Shown: positions 1 through 7,058 of the stretch, one piece after another
How positions within the stretch are numbered: position 1 is the stretch's first letter
How the letters are laid out: every line of letters starts with the position of its first letter
Assembly: GCA_900758895.1 (NCBI GenBank)
Contig: CAAETG010000106.1
Coordinates: forward strand, 1 to 11,351
DNA length: 11,351 nucleotides
From: Bacilli bacterium
Lineage (GTDB): Bacteria; Bacillota_I; Bacilli_A; RF39; UBA660
Reading direction: 5' to 3'
Notes under the pieces: model-generated
The model's input: the letters and a program-made list of their open reading frames with translations, nothing else
Told to the model about the DNA's origin: nothing
The model's database searches: none
Program-made: the position numbers and the translations under genes

Positions 1-17
1 CACAGGAGGTAATACGG

Positions 18-275
18 ATGGAGAATAGAAAACAAGAATTAGTTGGTAAAGTTGTAAGTAATAAAAATGATAAAACTATTACCGTTTTAGTTGAAACTTA
101 CAAAACTCACCCTATTTATAAAAAACGTGTTAAATATTCTAAAAAATATACTGCTCATGATGAAAAGAATCAAGCCGGAGTTGGCGATACAGTTAGAATC
201 AGAGCTACAAGACCACTTTCTAAAACAAAGAGATATGAACTTGTAGAAATCGTTTCTAAGGCTGTTATATTATAG
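18..275 (+). CDS. rpsQ: 30S ribosomal protein S17
   Basis: S17 is a primary 16S rRNA-binding protein of the 30S subunit, needed early in small-subunit assembly. The 85-residue protein shows the family pattern: an N-terminal GKVVSNKNDKTITVLVE strand pair, the HPIYKKRVKYSKKYTAHDE segment around residues 31-50, then GDTVRIRATRPLSKTKRYELVEIV. The length is usual for bacteria. The start is fixed by AGGAGG at positions 4-9, eight bases before the ATG. It is the first complete gene in the window; rpmC (L29) would be expected just upstream. Its TAG stop is fused with the Shine-Dalgarno of rplN (TAGGAGG), so the two genes are probably translationally coupled. Confidence 0.97.
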   Translation: MENRKQELVGKVVSNKNDKTITVLVETYKTHPIYKKRVKYSKKYTAHDEKNQAGVGDTVRIRATRPLSKTKRYELVEIVSKAVIL

Positions 276-284
276 GAGGTACTT

Positions 285-653
285 ATGGTTCAACAAGAAA
301 GTAGATTAAAAGTTGCAGATAATACTGGTGCTCGTGAGTTACTAGTTATCCGTGTACTTGGTGGATCTAAAGTGAAATATGGTAACATCGGTGATGTAGT
401 TGTTGGTACTGTTAAGAAAGCTATGCCTAATGGAAATATTAAAAAAGGTAAAGTTGTTAAAGCAGTTATCGTTAGAACTACAGAAGGTGTTAGAAGAAAT
501 GATGGCAGTTATATTAAATTTGATGACAATGCTTGTGTAATTATTAAAGATGATAAATCTCCAGTAGGTACAAGAGTTCTTGGACCTGTAGCTAGAGAAC
601 TTAGAGAAAAAGACTATATGAAAATTGTGTCTTTGGCTAAGGAAGTTATTTAG
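285..653 (+). CDS. rplN: 50S ribosomal protein L14
   Basis: L14 lies on the 50S face near helix 95 and contacts 16S rRNA in the 70S ribosome. The 122-residue product has the hallmark start MVQQESRLKVADNTGAREL, the GDVVVGTVKKAMPNG strand, a KVVKAVIVRTTEGVRR segment around residues 58-74, and the C-terminal GTRVLGPVARELREKDYMKIVSLAKEV. This is the canonical family length. AGGAGG at 274-279 precedes the ATG by five bases and overlaps the stop of rpsQ. The gene's own TAG stop is part of the next AGGAGG, for rplX. Confidence 0.98.
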   Translation: MVQQESRLKVADNTGARELLVIRVLGGSKVKYGNIGDVVVGTVKKAMPNGNIKKGKVVKAVIVRTTEGVRRNDGSYIKFDDNACVIIKDDKSPVGTRVLGPVARELREKDYMKIVSLAKEVI

Positions 654-664
654 GAGGATTATTT

Positions 665-928
665 ATGATGAAGATAAAGCTCGGCGACGAAGTACTAGTT
701 ATTGCTGGTAAAGATAAAGGTAAGAACGGTAAAGTTATTAAGACTTTAAAGAAAGAAGACAAGGTTGTTGTTGAAGGAATTAATATTGTTAAAAAACACG
801 TTAAACCAAGAAATGGTCAAGATAAGGGCGGAATATTCGATATCGAAGCTCCTATTCATGTATCAAATGTTAAAAAAATAGAAGAAAAAGAAACTCGCAA
901 AACTAAAAAAGAAAGTAAGAGTAAGTAG
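665..928 (+). CDS. rplX: 50S ribosomal protein L24, shortened C-terminus
   Basis: L24 is an early assembly-initiating protein bound at the 5' end of 23S rRNA near the exit tunnel. The N-terminal KOW core is clear (residues about 1-40): KLGDEVLVIAGKDKGKNGKVI, then VEGINIVKKHVKP at about 37-49 and GGIFDIEAPIHVSNV at about 55-69. After this point the usual bacterial protein continues for about 30 more residues with a TRVGYK-like and VRVAKKSG-like segment. Here it ends after a Lys/Glu-rich tail, giving 87 residues against about 103 in Bacillus. Two adjacent ATG codons (665 and 668) fit AGGAGG at 652-657; the first has the better spacing. The TAG stop overlaps the AGGTGA ribosome site of rplE. Confidence 0.93.
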   Translation: MMKIKLGDEVLVIAGKDKGKNGKVIKTLKKEDKVVVEGINIVKKHVKPRNGQDKGGIFDIEAPIHVSNVKKIEEKETRKTKKESKSK

Positions 929-938
929 GTGAATATTT

Positions 939-1478
939 ATGAGTAATTATAAAAAATTATATGATGAAAAAATCGTTAAAAGTTTAAAAGACGAATTTAA
1001 ATATTCAAGCGTAATGCAAGTACCAAAATTAGAAAAGATTGTTATTAATATGGGTTGCGGTGATGGTGCTCGTGATCATAAATTTATTGAAGCTGCCCTA
1101 AAAGATTTAGAAGCTATTACTGGTCAAAAGGCAGTTGTAACTAAAGCTCGTCATTCAATCGCTGGATTTAAACTTCGTGAAGGTCAAGCAATTGGTGTAA
1201 AAGTTACTTTACGCGGAGAGAAAATGTATGAATTTATGGAAAGATTAATTCGTGTTGCTCTTCCTCGTGTTAGGGATTTTAGAGGTGTTTCTAAAACTGC
1301 ATTTGATGGTAAAGGTAATTATACTTTGGGTATTAAAGAACAATTAATATTCCCAGAAATAGAGTATGATAACGTTGTTAAAGTAAGAGGTATGGATATC
1401 GTATTCGTAACTACTGCTCATACAAACGAAGAAGCATTTGCTTTATTAAAGGCATTTGGTATGCCTTTCAAGAATTAA
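939..1478 (+). CDS. rplE: 50S ribosomal protein L5
   Basis: L5 binds 5S rRNA and contacts the P-site tRNA in the central protuberance. The 179-residue length is exactly typical. Recognisable blocks are MQVPKLEKIVINMGCGDG near residues 26-43, TGQKAVVTKARHSIAGFKLR near 61-80, LIRVALPRVRDFRG near 102-115, and GNYTLGIKEQLIFPEI near 126-141. The start is supported by AGGTGA at 927-932, which overlaps the stop of rplX. Its TAA stop is the first part of TAAGGAGG, the ribosome site for rpsN, so coupling is likely. No oddity seen. Confidence 0.98.
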   Translation: MSNYKKLYDEKIVKSLKDEFKYSSVMQVPKLEKIVINMGCGDGARDHKFIEAALKDLEAITGQKAVVTKARHSIAGFKLREGQAIGVKVTLRGEKMYEFMERLIRVALPRVRDFRGVSKTAFDGKGNYTLGIKEQLIFPEIEYDNVVKVRGMDIVFVTTAHTNEEAFALLKAFGMPFKN

Positions 1479-1490
1479 GGAGGAATATTT

Positions 1491-1676
1491 ATGGCTAAGA
1501 AAAGTATGATTGTTAAAAATCAAAGAACACCTAAATATAAAGTTCGCGCTTATACAAGATGCGAAAGATGTGGTAGACCACATGGAGTTATGCGTAAATT
1601 TGGAATTTGCCGTATTTGTTTTAGAGAACTTGCAAATGAAGGTAAGATTCCAGGCGTAAAGAAATCAAGTTGGTAA
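1491..1676 (+). CDS. rpsN: 30S ribosomal protein S14, zinc type (type Z)
   Basis: S14 sits in the 30S head and is required late in assembly. The 61-residue form with four cysteines is the zinc-dependent version found in Gram-positive bacteria. C24 and C27 (RCERCGRPHG) pair with C40 and C43 (ICRICFREL), giving two CxxC knuckles that should bind one zinc. The tail GKIPGVKKSSW is the normal ending. The start is preceded by TAAGGAGG at 1476-1483, which also carries the stop of rplE. No zinc-independent S14 paralogue is visible in this window. Confidence 0.98.
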   Translation: MAKKSMIVKNQRTPKYKVRAYTRCERCGRPHGVMRKFGICRICFRELANEGKIPGVKKSSW

Positions 1677-1693
1677 GGAAGGAGGAATTTTAA

Positions 1694-2089
1694 ATGGTTC
1701 AAGATAAAATAGCAGATATGCTTACAAGAATTCGTAATGCAAATCAAATGAAATATGAGACTGTTGAAGTAATTGGAACTAAAATGACTTTAGGTATTGC
1801 TGAAATTCTTAAAAAAGAAGGTTATATTGTTGATTATTCTTATGAAAAGAATATAACTGGTGATAAACTTACTTTAACACTTAAATATGGTGATCGTAAA
1901 GAAAGAGTTATTACTGGTTTAAAAAGAATTAGTAAATCTGGCTTAAGAGTTTATGCTAAAGCTGATGAAATTCCTCATGTTCTTAACGGTCTTGGAATCG
2001 CAATTATCTCTACTTCTAAAGGTTTAATGACTGATAAAGAAGCTAGAGAACAAAAGTTAGGAGGCGAAGTACTTGCCTATGTTTGGTAA
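1694..2089 (+). CDS. rpsH: 30S ribosomal protein S8
   Basis: S8 binds 16S rRNA helix 21 in the central domain. In E. coli it also represses the spc operon by binding its mRNA; I did not identify such a site here. The 131-residue protein starts MVQDKIADMLTRIRNANQ, a typical family opening. It continues with TLTLKYGDRKERVITGLKRISKSGLRVY in the middle and ends GIAIISTSKGLMTDKEAREQKLGGEVLAYVW, the signature C-terminal RNA-binding part. AAGGAGG at 1679-1685 lies eight bases before the ATG. The final Trp codon is TGG, followed by TAA. Confidence 0.98.
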   Translation: MVQDKIADMLTRIRNANQMKYETVEVIGTKMTLGIAEILKKEGYIVDYSYEKNITGDKLTLTLKYGDRKERVITGLKRISKSGLRVYAKADEIPHVLNGLGIAIISTSKGLMTDKEAREQKLGGEVLAYVW

Positions 2090-2098
2090 GGAAAATAT

Positions 2099-2638
2099 AT
2101 GAGTAGAATTGGTAATCGTAAGCTCGCGCTTCCTACAGGTGTAACTGCTAGTTTAGAAGGTAATACATTAACTATTAAAGGTACAAAAGGATCTTTAAGT
2201 TTAGAACTTCATAAATTAGTATCTGTTGAAATTAATGATACAGAAATTGTTACAAAAGCAAAAAATGATAGTAAAGAAGCTAATATTAATGTTGGTACGA
2301 TGAATTCTTTAATCGCTAATATGATTGAAGGCGTTAGTACTGGATTTAGTAAAGCTTTAGAAGCAGTTGGTGTTGGATATCGTTTCCAAGTTAGCGGTAA
2401 TAAAATTAATGTTTCTGCTGGTTTCTCTCATCCTGTAGTGGTGGAAGTACCAAGTGACTTAAAAGTAGAACAAGTAAGTAATACTGAAATTACAATTAGT
2501 GGAATTGATAAACAAAAAGTATCTGAATTTGCGGCTAATGTTCGTAAGATAAGAGAACCTGAGCCTTATAAAGGTAAAGGTATTCGTTATAAAGGCGAAT
2601 ATGTACGTCGTAAAGAAGGTAAAAAGGCTGCTAAATAA
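2099..2638 (+). CDS. rplF: 50S ribosomal protein L6
   Basis: L6 binds the sarcin-ricin region of 23S rRNA near the factor-binding site of the 50S subunit. The 179-residue protein has the two expected tandem alpha/beta domains: MSRIGNRKLALPTGV at the start with the first domain to about residue 80, and the second starting around VGVGYRFQVSGNKINVSAGFSHPV. It ends with the family motif around residues 145-172 (VRKIREPEPYKGKGIRYKGE and following). The length is canonical. The ribosome site is a modest AAGGA at 2088-2092, fused with the stop of rpsH. Confidence 0.98.
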   Translation: MSRIGNRKLALPTGVTASLEGNTLTIKGTKGSLSLELHKLVSVEINDTEIVTKAKNDSKEANINVGTMNSLIANMIEGVSTGFSKALEAVGVGYRFQVSGNKINVSAGFSHPVVVEVPSDLKVEQVSNTEITISGIDKQKVSEFAANVRKIREPEPYKGKGIRYKGEYVRRKEGKKAAK

Positions 2639-2658
2639 GGTTAGAAAGGTCGGAAATT

Positions 2659-3015
2659 ATGATTAAGAAAGAAAATAAGAACGTTGCTCGTTTAAGAAGA
2701 CATGCTAGAGTACGTAAAAATATTCATGGTACAAAAGAATGCCCAAGATTAAACGTTTTCCGTTCAAATAATGGAATTTATGTTCAAGTAATTGATGATG
2801 ATACTTCTACTACCTTAGTTAGTTCATCAACTGCTGAACTTAAAATTAAAAATGGTGGTAATATCGAAGCTGCAAAAGCTGTAGGTGCTGATATTGCTAA
2901 AAAATGTTTAGAAAAAAAGATTAAAACTGTTGTTTTTGATAGAGGTGGATACCTATATCATGGACGTGTTGAAGCTTTAGCAGAGGCTGCACGTGAGAAC
3001 GGTTTGGAATTCTAG
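2659..3015 (+). CDS. rplR: 50S ribosomal protein L18
   Basis: L18 binds 5S rRNA together with L5 and helps dock it in the central protuberance. The 118-residue protein shows RLRRHARVRKNIHGT near residues 12-26, RLNVFRSNNGIYVQVIDDD near 30-48, and the C-terminal VVFDRGGYLYHGRVEALAEAAREN, all characteristic. The 20-base gap after rplF is the largest between the ribosomal protein genes before secY. AAAGG at 2645-2649, nine bases before the ATG, is the likely ribosome site. No terminator is evident in the gap. Confidence 0.98.
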   Translation: MIKKENKNVARLRRHARVRKNIHGTKECPRLNVFRSNNGIYVQVIDDDTSTTLVSSSTAELKIKNGGNIEAAKAVGADIAKKCLEKKIKTVVFDRGGYLYHGRVEALAEAARENGLEF

Positions 3016-3031
3016 AGTGGAGGATTAAGTT

Positions 3032-3532
3032 ATGCCAAAAAAGAACGATAATAAGAAAAATTTATTGGAAGAAAAAGTTATCTCTATTGGTAGAGTAACA
3101 AAAGTTACTAAAGGTGGTAGACACTTTAGATTCTCAGCAACCGTAGTAGTTGGTAACCGTAGAGGTTTAGTTGGAATTGGTACAGGAAAAGCAAATGAAG
3201 TACCTGAAGCTATTAAAAAAGCATTACAAGCTGCTAATAAGAATGTTGTTAAAGTATCTTTAATGGATAATAGAACCATTCCTCATGAAGCTACTTGTAA
3301 AGTAGGTAGAGCTGTTGTTATGGTAAAACCTGCTGTAGCTGGTACGGGAATTATTGCTGGTGGTGCTGCTCGTGCTGTACTAGAACTAGCTGGTGTTAAA
3401 GATATCGTTTCTAAATCACTTGGTTCTAATACAAAGATTAATGTAGCAAAAGCAACACTAGAAGCTTTAAAATCACAAAAGAGTCCTGCTAAGATAGCAG
3501 CTTTACGTGGTAAGAAAGTGGAGGAGTTATAA
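3032..3532 (+). CDS. rpsE: 30S ribosomal protein S5
   Basis: S5 sits at the mRNA entry side of the 30S subunit and affects decoding accuracy. The 166-residue protein has the N-terminal double-stranded RNA-binding-like domain, with VISIGRVTKVTKGGRHFRFSA near residues 16-36 and VVVGNRRGLVGIGTGKANEV near 38-57. The C-terminal domain contains GTGIIAGGAARAVLELAG and ALRGKKVEEL at the end. GGAGG at 3019-3023 sets the start. A GGAGGAG run inside its last codons is the ribosome site for rplO, which begins one base after the stop. There is therefore no room for rpmD (L30), which usually lies here. Confidence 0.98.
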   Translation: MPKKNDNKKNLLEEKVISIGRVTKVTKGGRHFRFSATVVVGNRRGLVGIGTGKANEVPEAIKKALQAANKNVVKVSLMDNRTIPHEATCKVGRAVVMVKPAVAGTGIIAGGAARAVLELAGVKDIVSKSLGSNTKINVAKATLEALKSQKSPAKIAALRGKKVEEL

Positions 3533-3533
3533 T

Positions 3534-3977
3534 ATGAAGTTAGAATCATTACCAGCGTCTAATGAGACGAAGGCTCGTAAAAGAGTTGGACGTGGTCCAG
3601 GTTCTGGAATGGGCAAAACTTCTACTCGTGGACAAAAAGGTCAAAAATCAAGAAGTGGAGCAAGTATTAGTGCTTGGTTCCAAGGTGGACAAACTCCTAT
3701 TTATCGTAGAATTCCTAAAAGAGGATTTAATAATGCTCGTTTTGAAACAAAGTTTGCAACAATTAATCTAAGTGATTTAGATCGTCATTTTAATGATGGT
3801 GATGTTGTTACTCCAGAAGTTTTAAAAGAAAGAGGAATCATTAAAAAACAACTTAATGGTGTTAAAGTTTTAGGAAATGGTGAATTAACTAAAAAGTTAA
3901 CTGTTAAGGCTCAAAGATTCTCATCTGCCTCTGTTACAAAAATAGAAAATGCTGGCGGTAAAGCTGAGGTGATTTAG
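3534..3977 (+). CDS. rplO: 50S ribosomal protein L15
   Basis: L15 binds 23S rRNA and is a late 50S assembly protein. From this start the product is 147 residues, typical for the family. The opening MKLESLPASNETKARKRVGR is followed by the glycine/arginine-rich extension GPGSGMGKTSTRGQKGQKSR and FQGGQTPIYRRIPKRGF near residues 49-65. The C-terminal globular part ends with VTKIENAGGKAEVI. An in-frame ATG at 3507 would add nine residues inside rpsE and lacks a ribosome site, whereas 3534 follows GGAGGAG in the rpsE tail. The TAG stop is immediately followed by the secY ATG with no gap. Confidence 0.97.
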   Translation: MKLESLPASNETKARKRVGRGPGSGMGKTSTRGQKGQKSRSGASISAWFQGGQTPIYRRIPKRGFNNARFETKFATINLSDLDRHFNDGDVVTPEVLKERGIIKKQLNGVKVLGNGELTKKLTVKAQRFSSASVTKIENAGGKAEVI

Positions 3978-5240
3978 ATGTTTAAAGGAATTACCAAAAT
4001 ATTTAGTAAGGGAAATAAGGATTTAAGAAAAAGAATCTATTTTACATTATTTTGTTTAGGTTTCTTTGCTCTAGGAATCAATATTACGATTCCTTGGGCA
4101 AATACCATTTATGAAGAGTTAGGTTTCTTAGAAATATTTAACTTGATGAGTGGTGGAGGCTTACAAAGCTTTTCTATCTTTGGTTTAGGTGTCAGTCCTT
4201 ATATTACAGCAAGTATTATTACACAGCTATTACAAATGGATATTATTCCTTATTTCAAAGATTTAAAAGAACAAGGTTATGTTGGTAGACAAAAAATTAA
4301 TAAAATTACTAGATATTTAGGTATTATTATTGCCTTTATACAAGCATATGCTATTAGTGTCTTTTATTTAGATGGTGCTAGTGGTATGGATATGCTTAAA
4401 ACAAGTTTAGTAATGACTGCTGGTACAGCATTCTTACTATGGATGGGTGATCAAATTACACAAAAGGGTATTGGTAATGGACAATCCTTACTTATCATGG
4501 CTGGTATCTTGATTAGTATGCCTAGCGTATTTACGAATGTATATAATACGTTCATTAATGGTAGTATGGAGATTGGTTTAGGTATTACTTTATTCGCCCT
4601 ATATATCATCTGTTATATTTTAATTATTGTAGGTATTATTTGGGTTCAACTAGCTGAAAGAAGAATTCCAATTCAATACTCTAATCGGACGACAAGTGCA
4701 TACGGGGCACAACAATCTTATTTGCCTATTAAAATTAATAGTGCAGGTGTTATCCCTGTAATCTTTGCATCTGTTATTACAACAATACCAGGAACAATCG
4801 TTGCTTTAACAGGAAATGAAGCAGCAATTAATTTTGTTAATAATTATATTTTATATACTTCACCTACTGGTTTCTTACTATATATTGTTCTTATTTTTGC
4901 ATTCTCTTACTTCTATACTTTCTTAAGTATGAATCCAGAAGAGATGAGTAAGAATTTAAATAAAAATGGTGGGTATATTCCAGGAGTAAGACCTGGAGCT
5001 GATACAAGTAATTATATTAGCAAATCTTTATCTAGAATTACTTTAGTGGGAGCTATCTTCTTAGTAATTTTAGCGGGACTTCCAGTATTAATTTCAAGTT
5101 TTACTAATTTACCATCAAGTGTAAGTTTAGGTGGAACAGGTATTTTAATTGTTGTTGGTGTTGTAATTGAAACATATAAACAAATTGAATCTAGTTTAAC
5201 TGCTAGAAGTTATGCCGAACGCAAAAAGAGGTTCAGATAA
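3978..5240 (+). CDS. secY: Preprotein translocase channel subunit SecY
   Basis: SecY forms the protein-conducting channel of the Sec translocon in the cytoplasmic membrane, with SecE, SecG and the SecA motor. The 420-residue protein has ten likely membrane helices, roughly at 20-38, 71-90, 112-130, 142-157, 168-190, 198-223, 252-272, 298-317, 353-373 and 383-399. The plug/TM2 region reads SIFGLGVSPYITASIITQLL. The large cytoplasmic loop after TM6 carries AERRIPIQYSNR, a region involved in SecA and ribosome contact, and the loop before TM9 has GGYIPGVRPG. The tail ends in a basic AERKKRFR. The start abuts the rplO stop; GAGGTGAT at 3965-3972 is the ribosome site. Confidence 0.98.
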   Translation: MFKGITKIFSKGNKDLRKRIYFTLFCLGFFALGINITIPWANTIYEELGFLEIFNLMSGGGLQSFSIFGLGVSPYITASIITQLLQMDIIPYFKDLKEQGYVGRQKINKITRYLGIIIAFIQAYAISVFYLDGASGMDMLKTSLVMTAGTAFLLWMGDQITQKGIGNGQSLLIMAGILISMPSVFTNVYNTFINGSMEIGLGITLFALYIICYILIIVGIIWVQLAERRIPIQYSNRTTSAYGAQQSYLPIKINSAGVIPVIFASVITTIPGTIVALTGNEAAINFVNNYILYTSPTGFLLYIVLIFAFSYFYTFLSMNPEEMSKNLNKNGGYIPGVRPGADTSNYISKSLSRITLVGAIFLVILAGLPVLISSFTNLPSSVSLGGTGILIVVGVVIETYKQIESSLTARSYAERKKRFR

Positions 5241-5241
5241 A

Positions 5242-5919
5242 ATGAAAAATATCATTTTTATCGCTCCTCCTGCCGCAGGCAAGGGTACTATTAGCGATTA
5301 TTTAGTAAAAAATTATCATTATGATCATATTTCAACTGGTGATTTATTACGTGATGAGATAGCTAGTGGTAGTGAATTTGGACAAAAACTTGATGTTATT
5401 TTAAAGAGTGGTTCTTTGGTTGATGATGAAACGGTTATCCGACTTGTTCGTCAAAAGATTACAACTCTTACTCATCAAGCGTTTATCTTAGATGGTTTTC
5501 CAAGAACTCTTCAACAAGCGAAGGTATTGGATGAAATGTTAGATGAGCTTAATGTTCAAAATAATGTAGTTATTTATTTAAGTGTAGATTTAGATACTGC
5601 TTTAAAAAGAGTAATGGCAAGAGTTATTTGTCCTAAATGTAAAAGAAGTTATAATTTAAATAATGAAAAATTAAGACCCGTTCATAAAGATATTTGTGAT
5701 GATTGTGGTGAAGTTCTTATTCATAGAAGTGATGATAATGAAGAAACCTTTCAAGTTCGTTATGCCTCTTTTATGGAAAATACAAAACCAATTTTAGACT
5801 TTTATCAAAATAAAGGAATTTTAAAAAAGATTGATGCCACAATACCACTTGAACAGATTTATGAACAACTCGAAAATGAGGCGGAAGTTCGGGTAAAAGG
5901 CGGGTGTTCAAATGATTAG
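5242..5919 (+). CDS. adk: Adenylate kinase, zinc-lid type with altered P-loop
   Basis: Adenylate kinase interconverts ATP + AMP and 2 ADP in the cytoplasm. The 225-residue product has STGDLLR at 31-37 (AMP site), DGFPRT at 84-89, and a zinc-finger LID with C130/C133 and C152/C155. R123, R127 and R162 match conserved arginines, and RSDDNEET follows. The P-loop is unusual: APPAAGKGT at 8-16 instead of the usual GxPGAGKGT, so two glycines are alanine, though the GKGT core with K14 is intact. I chose the ATG at 5242, one base after the secY stop, with AGAGG at 5227-5231; an upstream in-frame ATG at 5212 lies inside secY and adds non-family residues. The 3' end overlaps map by 8 bases. Confidence 0.95.
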   Translation: MKNIIFIAPPAAGKGTISDYLVKNYHYDHISTGDLLRDEIASGSEFGQKLDVILKSGSLVDDETVIRLVRQKITTLTHQAFILDGFPRTLQQAKVLDEMLDELNVQNNVVIYLSVDLDTALKRVMARVICPKCKRSYNLNNEKLRPVHKDICDDCGEVLIHRSDDNEETFQVRYASFMENTKPILDFYQNKGILKKIDATIPLEQIYEQLENEAEVRVKGGCSND

Positions 5920-6667
5920 TATTAAAAGCGAAAGAGAAATTGCTTTGATGAGAGAAGCTGGTAAACTTAATTTTTTAACTCATGAAGAGGTTAAAAAACA
6001 TATTAAACCGGGAGTTAAAACAAAAGAGTTAGATAAAGTTGCTTATGAATTTATCACCCGAAATCATGCTATACCATCTTTCTTAAATTACGAGGGTTAT
6101 CCTGCTAGTATTTGCATTTCTATTAATGATGAAGTAGTACATGGAATACCAGGAGAACGAAGAATTCAAGATGGTGATGTTGTGTCTATTGATATTGGTG
6201 TTGAAATACATGGATATCATAGTGATGCTGCAAGGACTTATGTTGTGGGTCATGCATCAAAAGAAGTAGAAGATTTGGTTAAAAATACGGAACTAGCTTT
6301 GTATGCGGGCTTGCAAAAAATTCATGAAGGTGCTAAAATAGGAGATATTGGAGCAGCGATTGAAAAATTTGCCCATGAACATGGTTTAAGTGTGGTAGAG
6401 GAACTCGTTGGACATGGAGTTGGAACAAATATTCATGAAGATCCTGATGTACCTAATTATGGTAAAGAGGGAACGGGTGTTACTCTTCGAGCAGGTATGG
6501 TACTTGCTGTAGAACCAATGCTTAATCTTGGAGAAAGATATGTTTATCTTCATGATGATGATTGGACAATTTCAACGGATGATGAACTTCCTAGTGCACA
6601 TTTTGAACATACCGTTGTAGTTACAAAAGATGGATATGAAATATTAACGGGAGAGAAAAACGGATAA
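5912..6667 (+). CDS. map: Methionine aminopeptidase, type I
   Basis: This metalloenzyme removes the initiator methionine from nascent proteins in the cytoplasm. The 251-residue length is standard for type I. All five expected metal ligands are visible: D94 (SIDIG), D105 (HSDAART), H168 (VGHGVG), E201 (VEPML) and E232 (FEHT). H77 in VVHGIP and H175 in NIHED are the usual substrate-binding histidines. The N-terminus is short, with no zinc-finger or SH3-binding extension. The start overlaps the end of adk by 8 bases, and the last base of its TAA is the first base of the infA ATG, which suggests coupled translation on both sides. Confidence 0.97.
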   Translation: MISIKSEREIALMREAGKLNFLTHEEVKKHIKPGVKTKELDKVAYEFITRNHAIPSFLNYEGYPASICISINDEVVHGIPGERRIQDGDVVSIDIGVEIHGYHSDAARTYVVGHASKEVEDLVKNTELALYAGLQKIHEGAKIGDIGAAIEKFAHEHGLSVVEELVGHGVGTNIHEDPDVPNYGKEGTGVTLRAGMVLAVEPMLNLGERYVYLHDDDWTISTDDELPSAHFEHTVVVTKDGYEILTGEKNG

Positions 6668-6918
6668 TGAAGAAAAATTTTAGAGATAATGTTAATCAAA
6701 ATAATAAAGAAGAAAAAATTGAAGTGGAAGGTAAAGTAATTGAAGTCCTTAAGGGCAGTGATTATTTAGTAGAACTTCAAAATGGATTTACTGTAAAAGC
6801 CTACGTTTCTGGTAAAATGCGAGTGAATATGATTCGTATTCTACCAGGTGACACAGTAACAGTTGAACTCTCGCCTTATGATTTAACACGTGGGCGTATA
6901 ACATGGAATAAAAGATAA
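6667..6918 (+). CDS. infA: Translation initiation factor IF-1 with N-terminal extension
   Basis: IF-1 is a small OB-fold protein that binds the 30S A site during initiation. The 83-residue product contains the core from about residue 15: KIEVEGKVIEVLKGSDYLVE, then LQNGFTVKAYVSGKMRVNMIRILPGD, ending TVELSPYDLTRGRITWNKR, all close to the family consensus. The usual length is about 72, so there are about 11 extra polar residues in front, rich in Asn and Lys. No later in-frame ATG, GTG or TTG gives a standard N-terminus. The start is in a TAATG overlap with map, and the nearest purine-rich site, GGGAGAG at 6649-6655, is rather far away. Reinitiation after map is therefore likely. Confidence 0.95.
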   Translation: MKKNFRDNVNQNNKEEKIEVEGKVIEVLKGSDYLVELQNGFTVKAYVSGKMRVNMIRILPGDTVTVELSPYDLTRGRITWNKR

Positions 6919-6932
6919 TGGAGGTATAAATT

Positions 6933-7046
6933 ATGAAAGTTAGACCATCAGTAAAGAAAATTTGTAAAAAATGTAAAATTATTAGAAGAAAAGGTAAAGT
7001 TATGGTTATTTGTGAAAATCCAAAACACAAACAAACGCAAGGTTAA
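6933..7046 (+). CDS. rpmJ: 50S ribosomal protein L36, zinc type
   Basis: L36 is the smallest 50S protein and helps organise 23S rRNA around the peptidyl transferase side. This 37-codon gene reads MKVRPSVKKICKKCKIIRRK and ends VICENPKHKQTQG. C11, C14, C27 and H32 form the expected CCCH zinc site, so this is the zinc-containing C+ form. GGAGGT at 6920-6925 lies seven bases before the ATG. The gene ends in two in-frame TAA codons, the second fused with the GGAGG of rpsM. Its place between infA and rpsM is the classical one. Confidence 0.97.
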   Translation: MKVRPSVKKICKKCKIIRRKGKVMVICENPKHKQTQG

Positions 7047-7058
7047 TAAGGAGGAAAT

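Noticed and set aside
1550..1747. Minus-strand open frame across rpsN and rpsH
   Set aside because: It is antisense to two certain ribosomal protein genes and lacks a ribosome site.
3025..3549. Two minus-strand open frames of 84 and 88 codons antisense to rpsE
   Set aside because: They lie wholly over a strongly conserved gene, have no ribosome site, and encode sequence with no family pattern.
3562..3771. Plus-strand frame of 69 codons inside rplO in another phase
   Set aside because: The Lys/Val/Leu-rich product is what a shifted reading of L15 gives; L15 itself is complete.
5212..5241. Earlier ATG for adk
   Set aside because: It lies inside secY and adds ten residues before MKNIIFIAPP, where the Adk fold normally begins.
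6788..7030. Minus-strand frame over infA and rpmJ
   Set aside because: It is the complement of two recognised genes, and its hydrophobicity comes from A-rich codons on the other strand.
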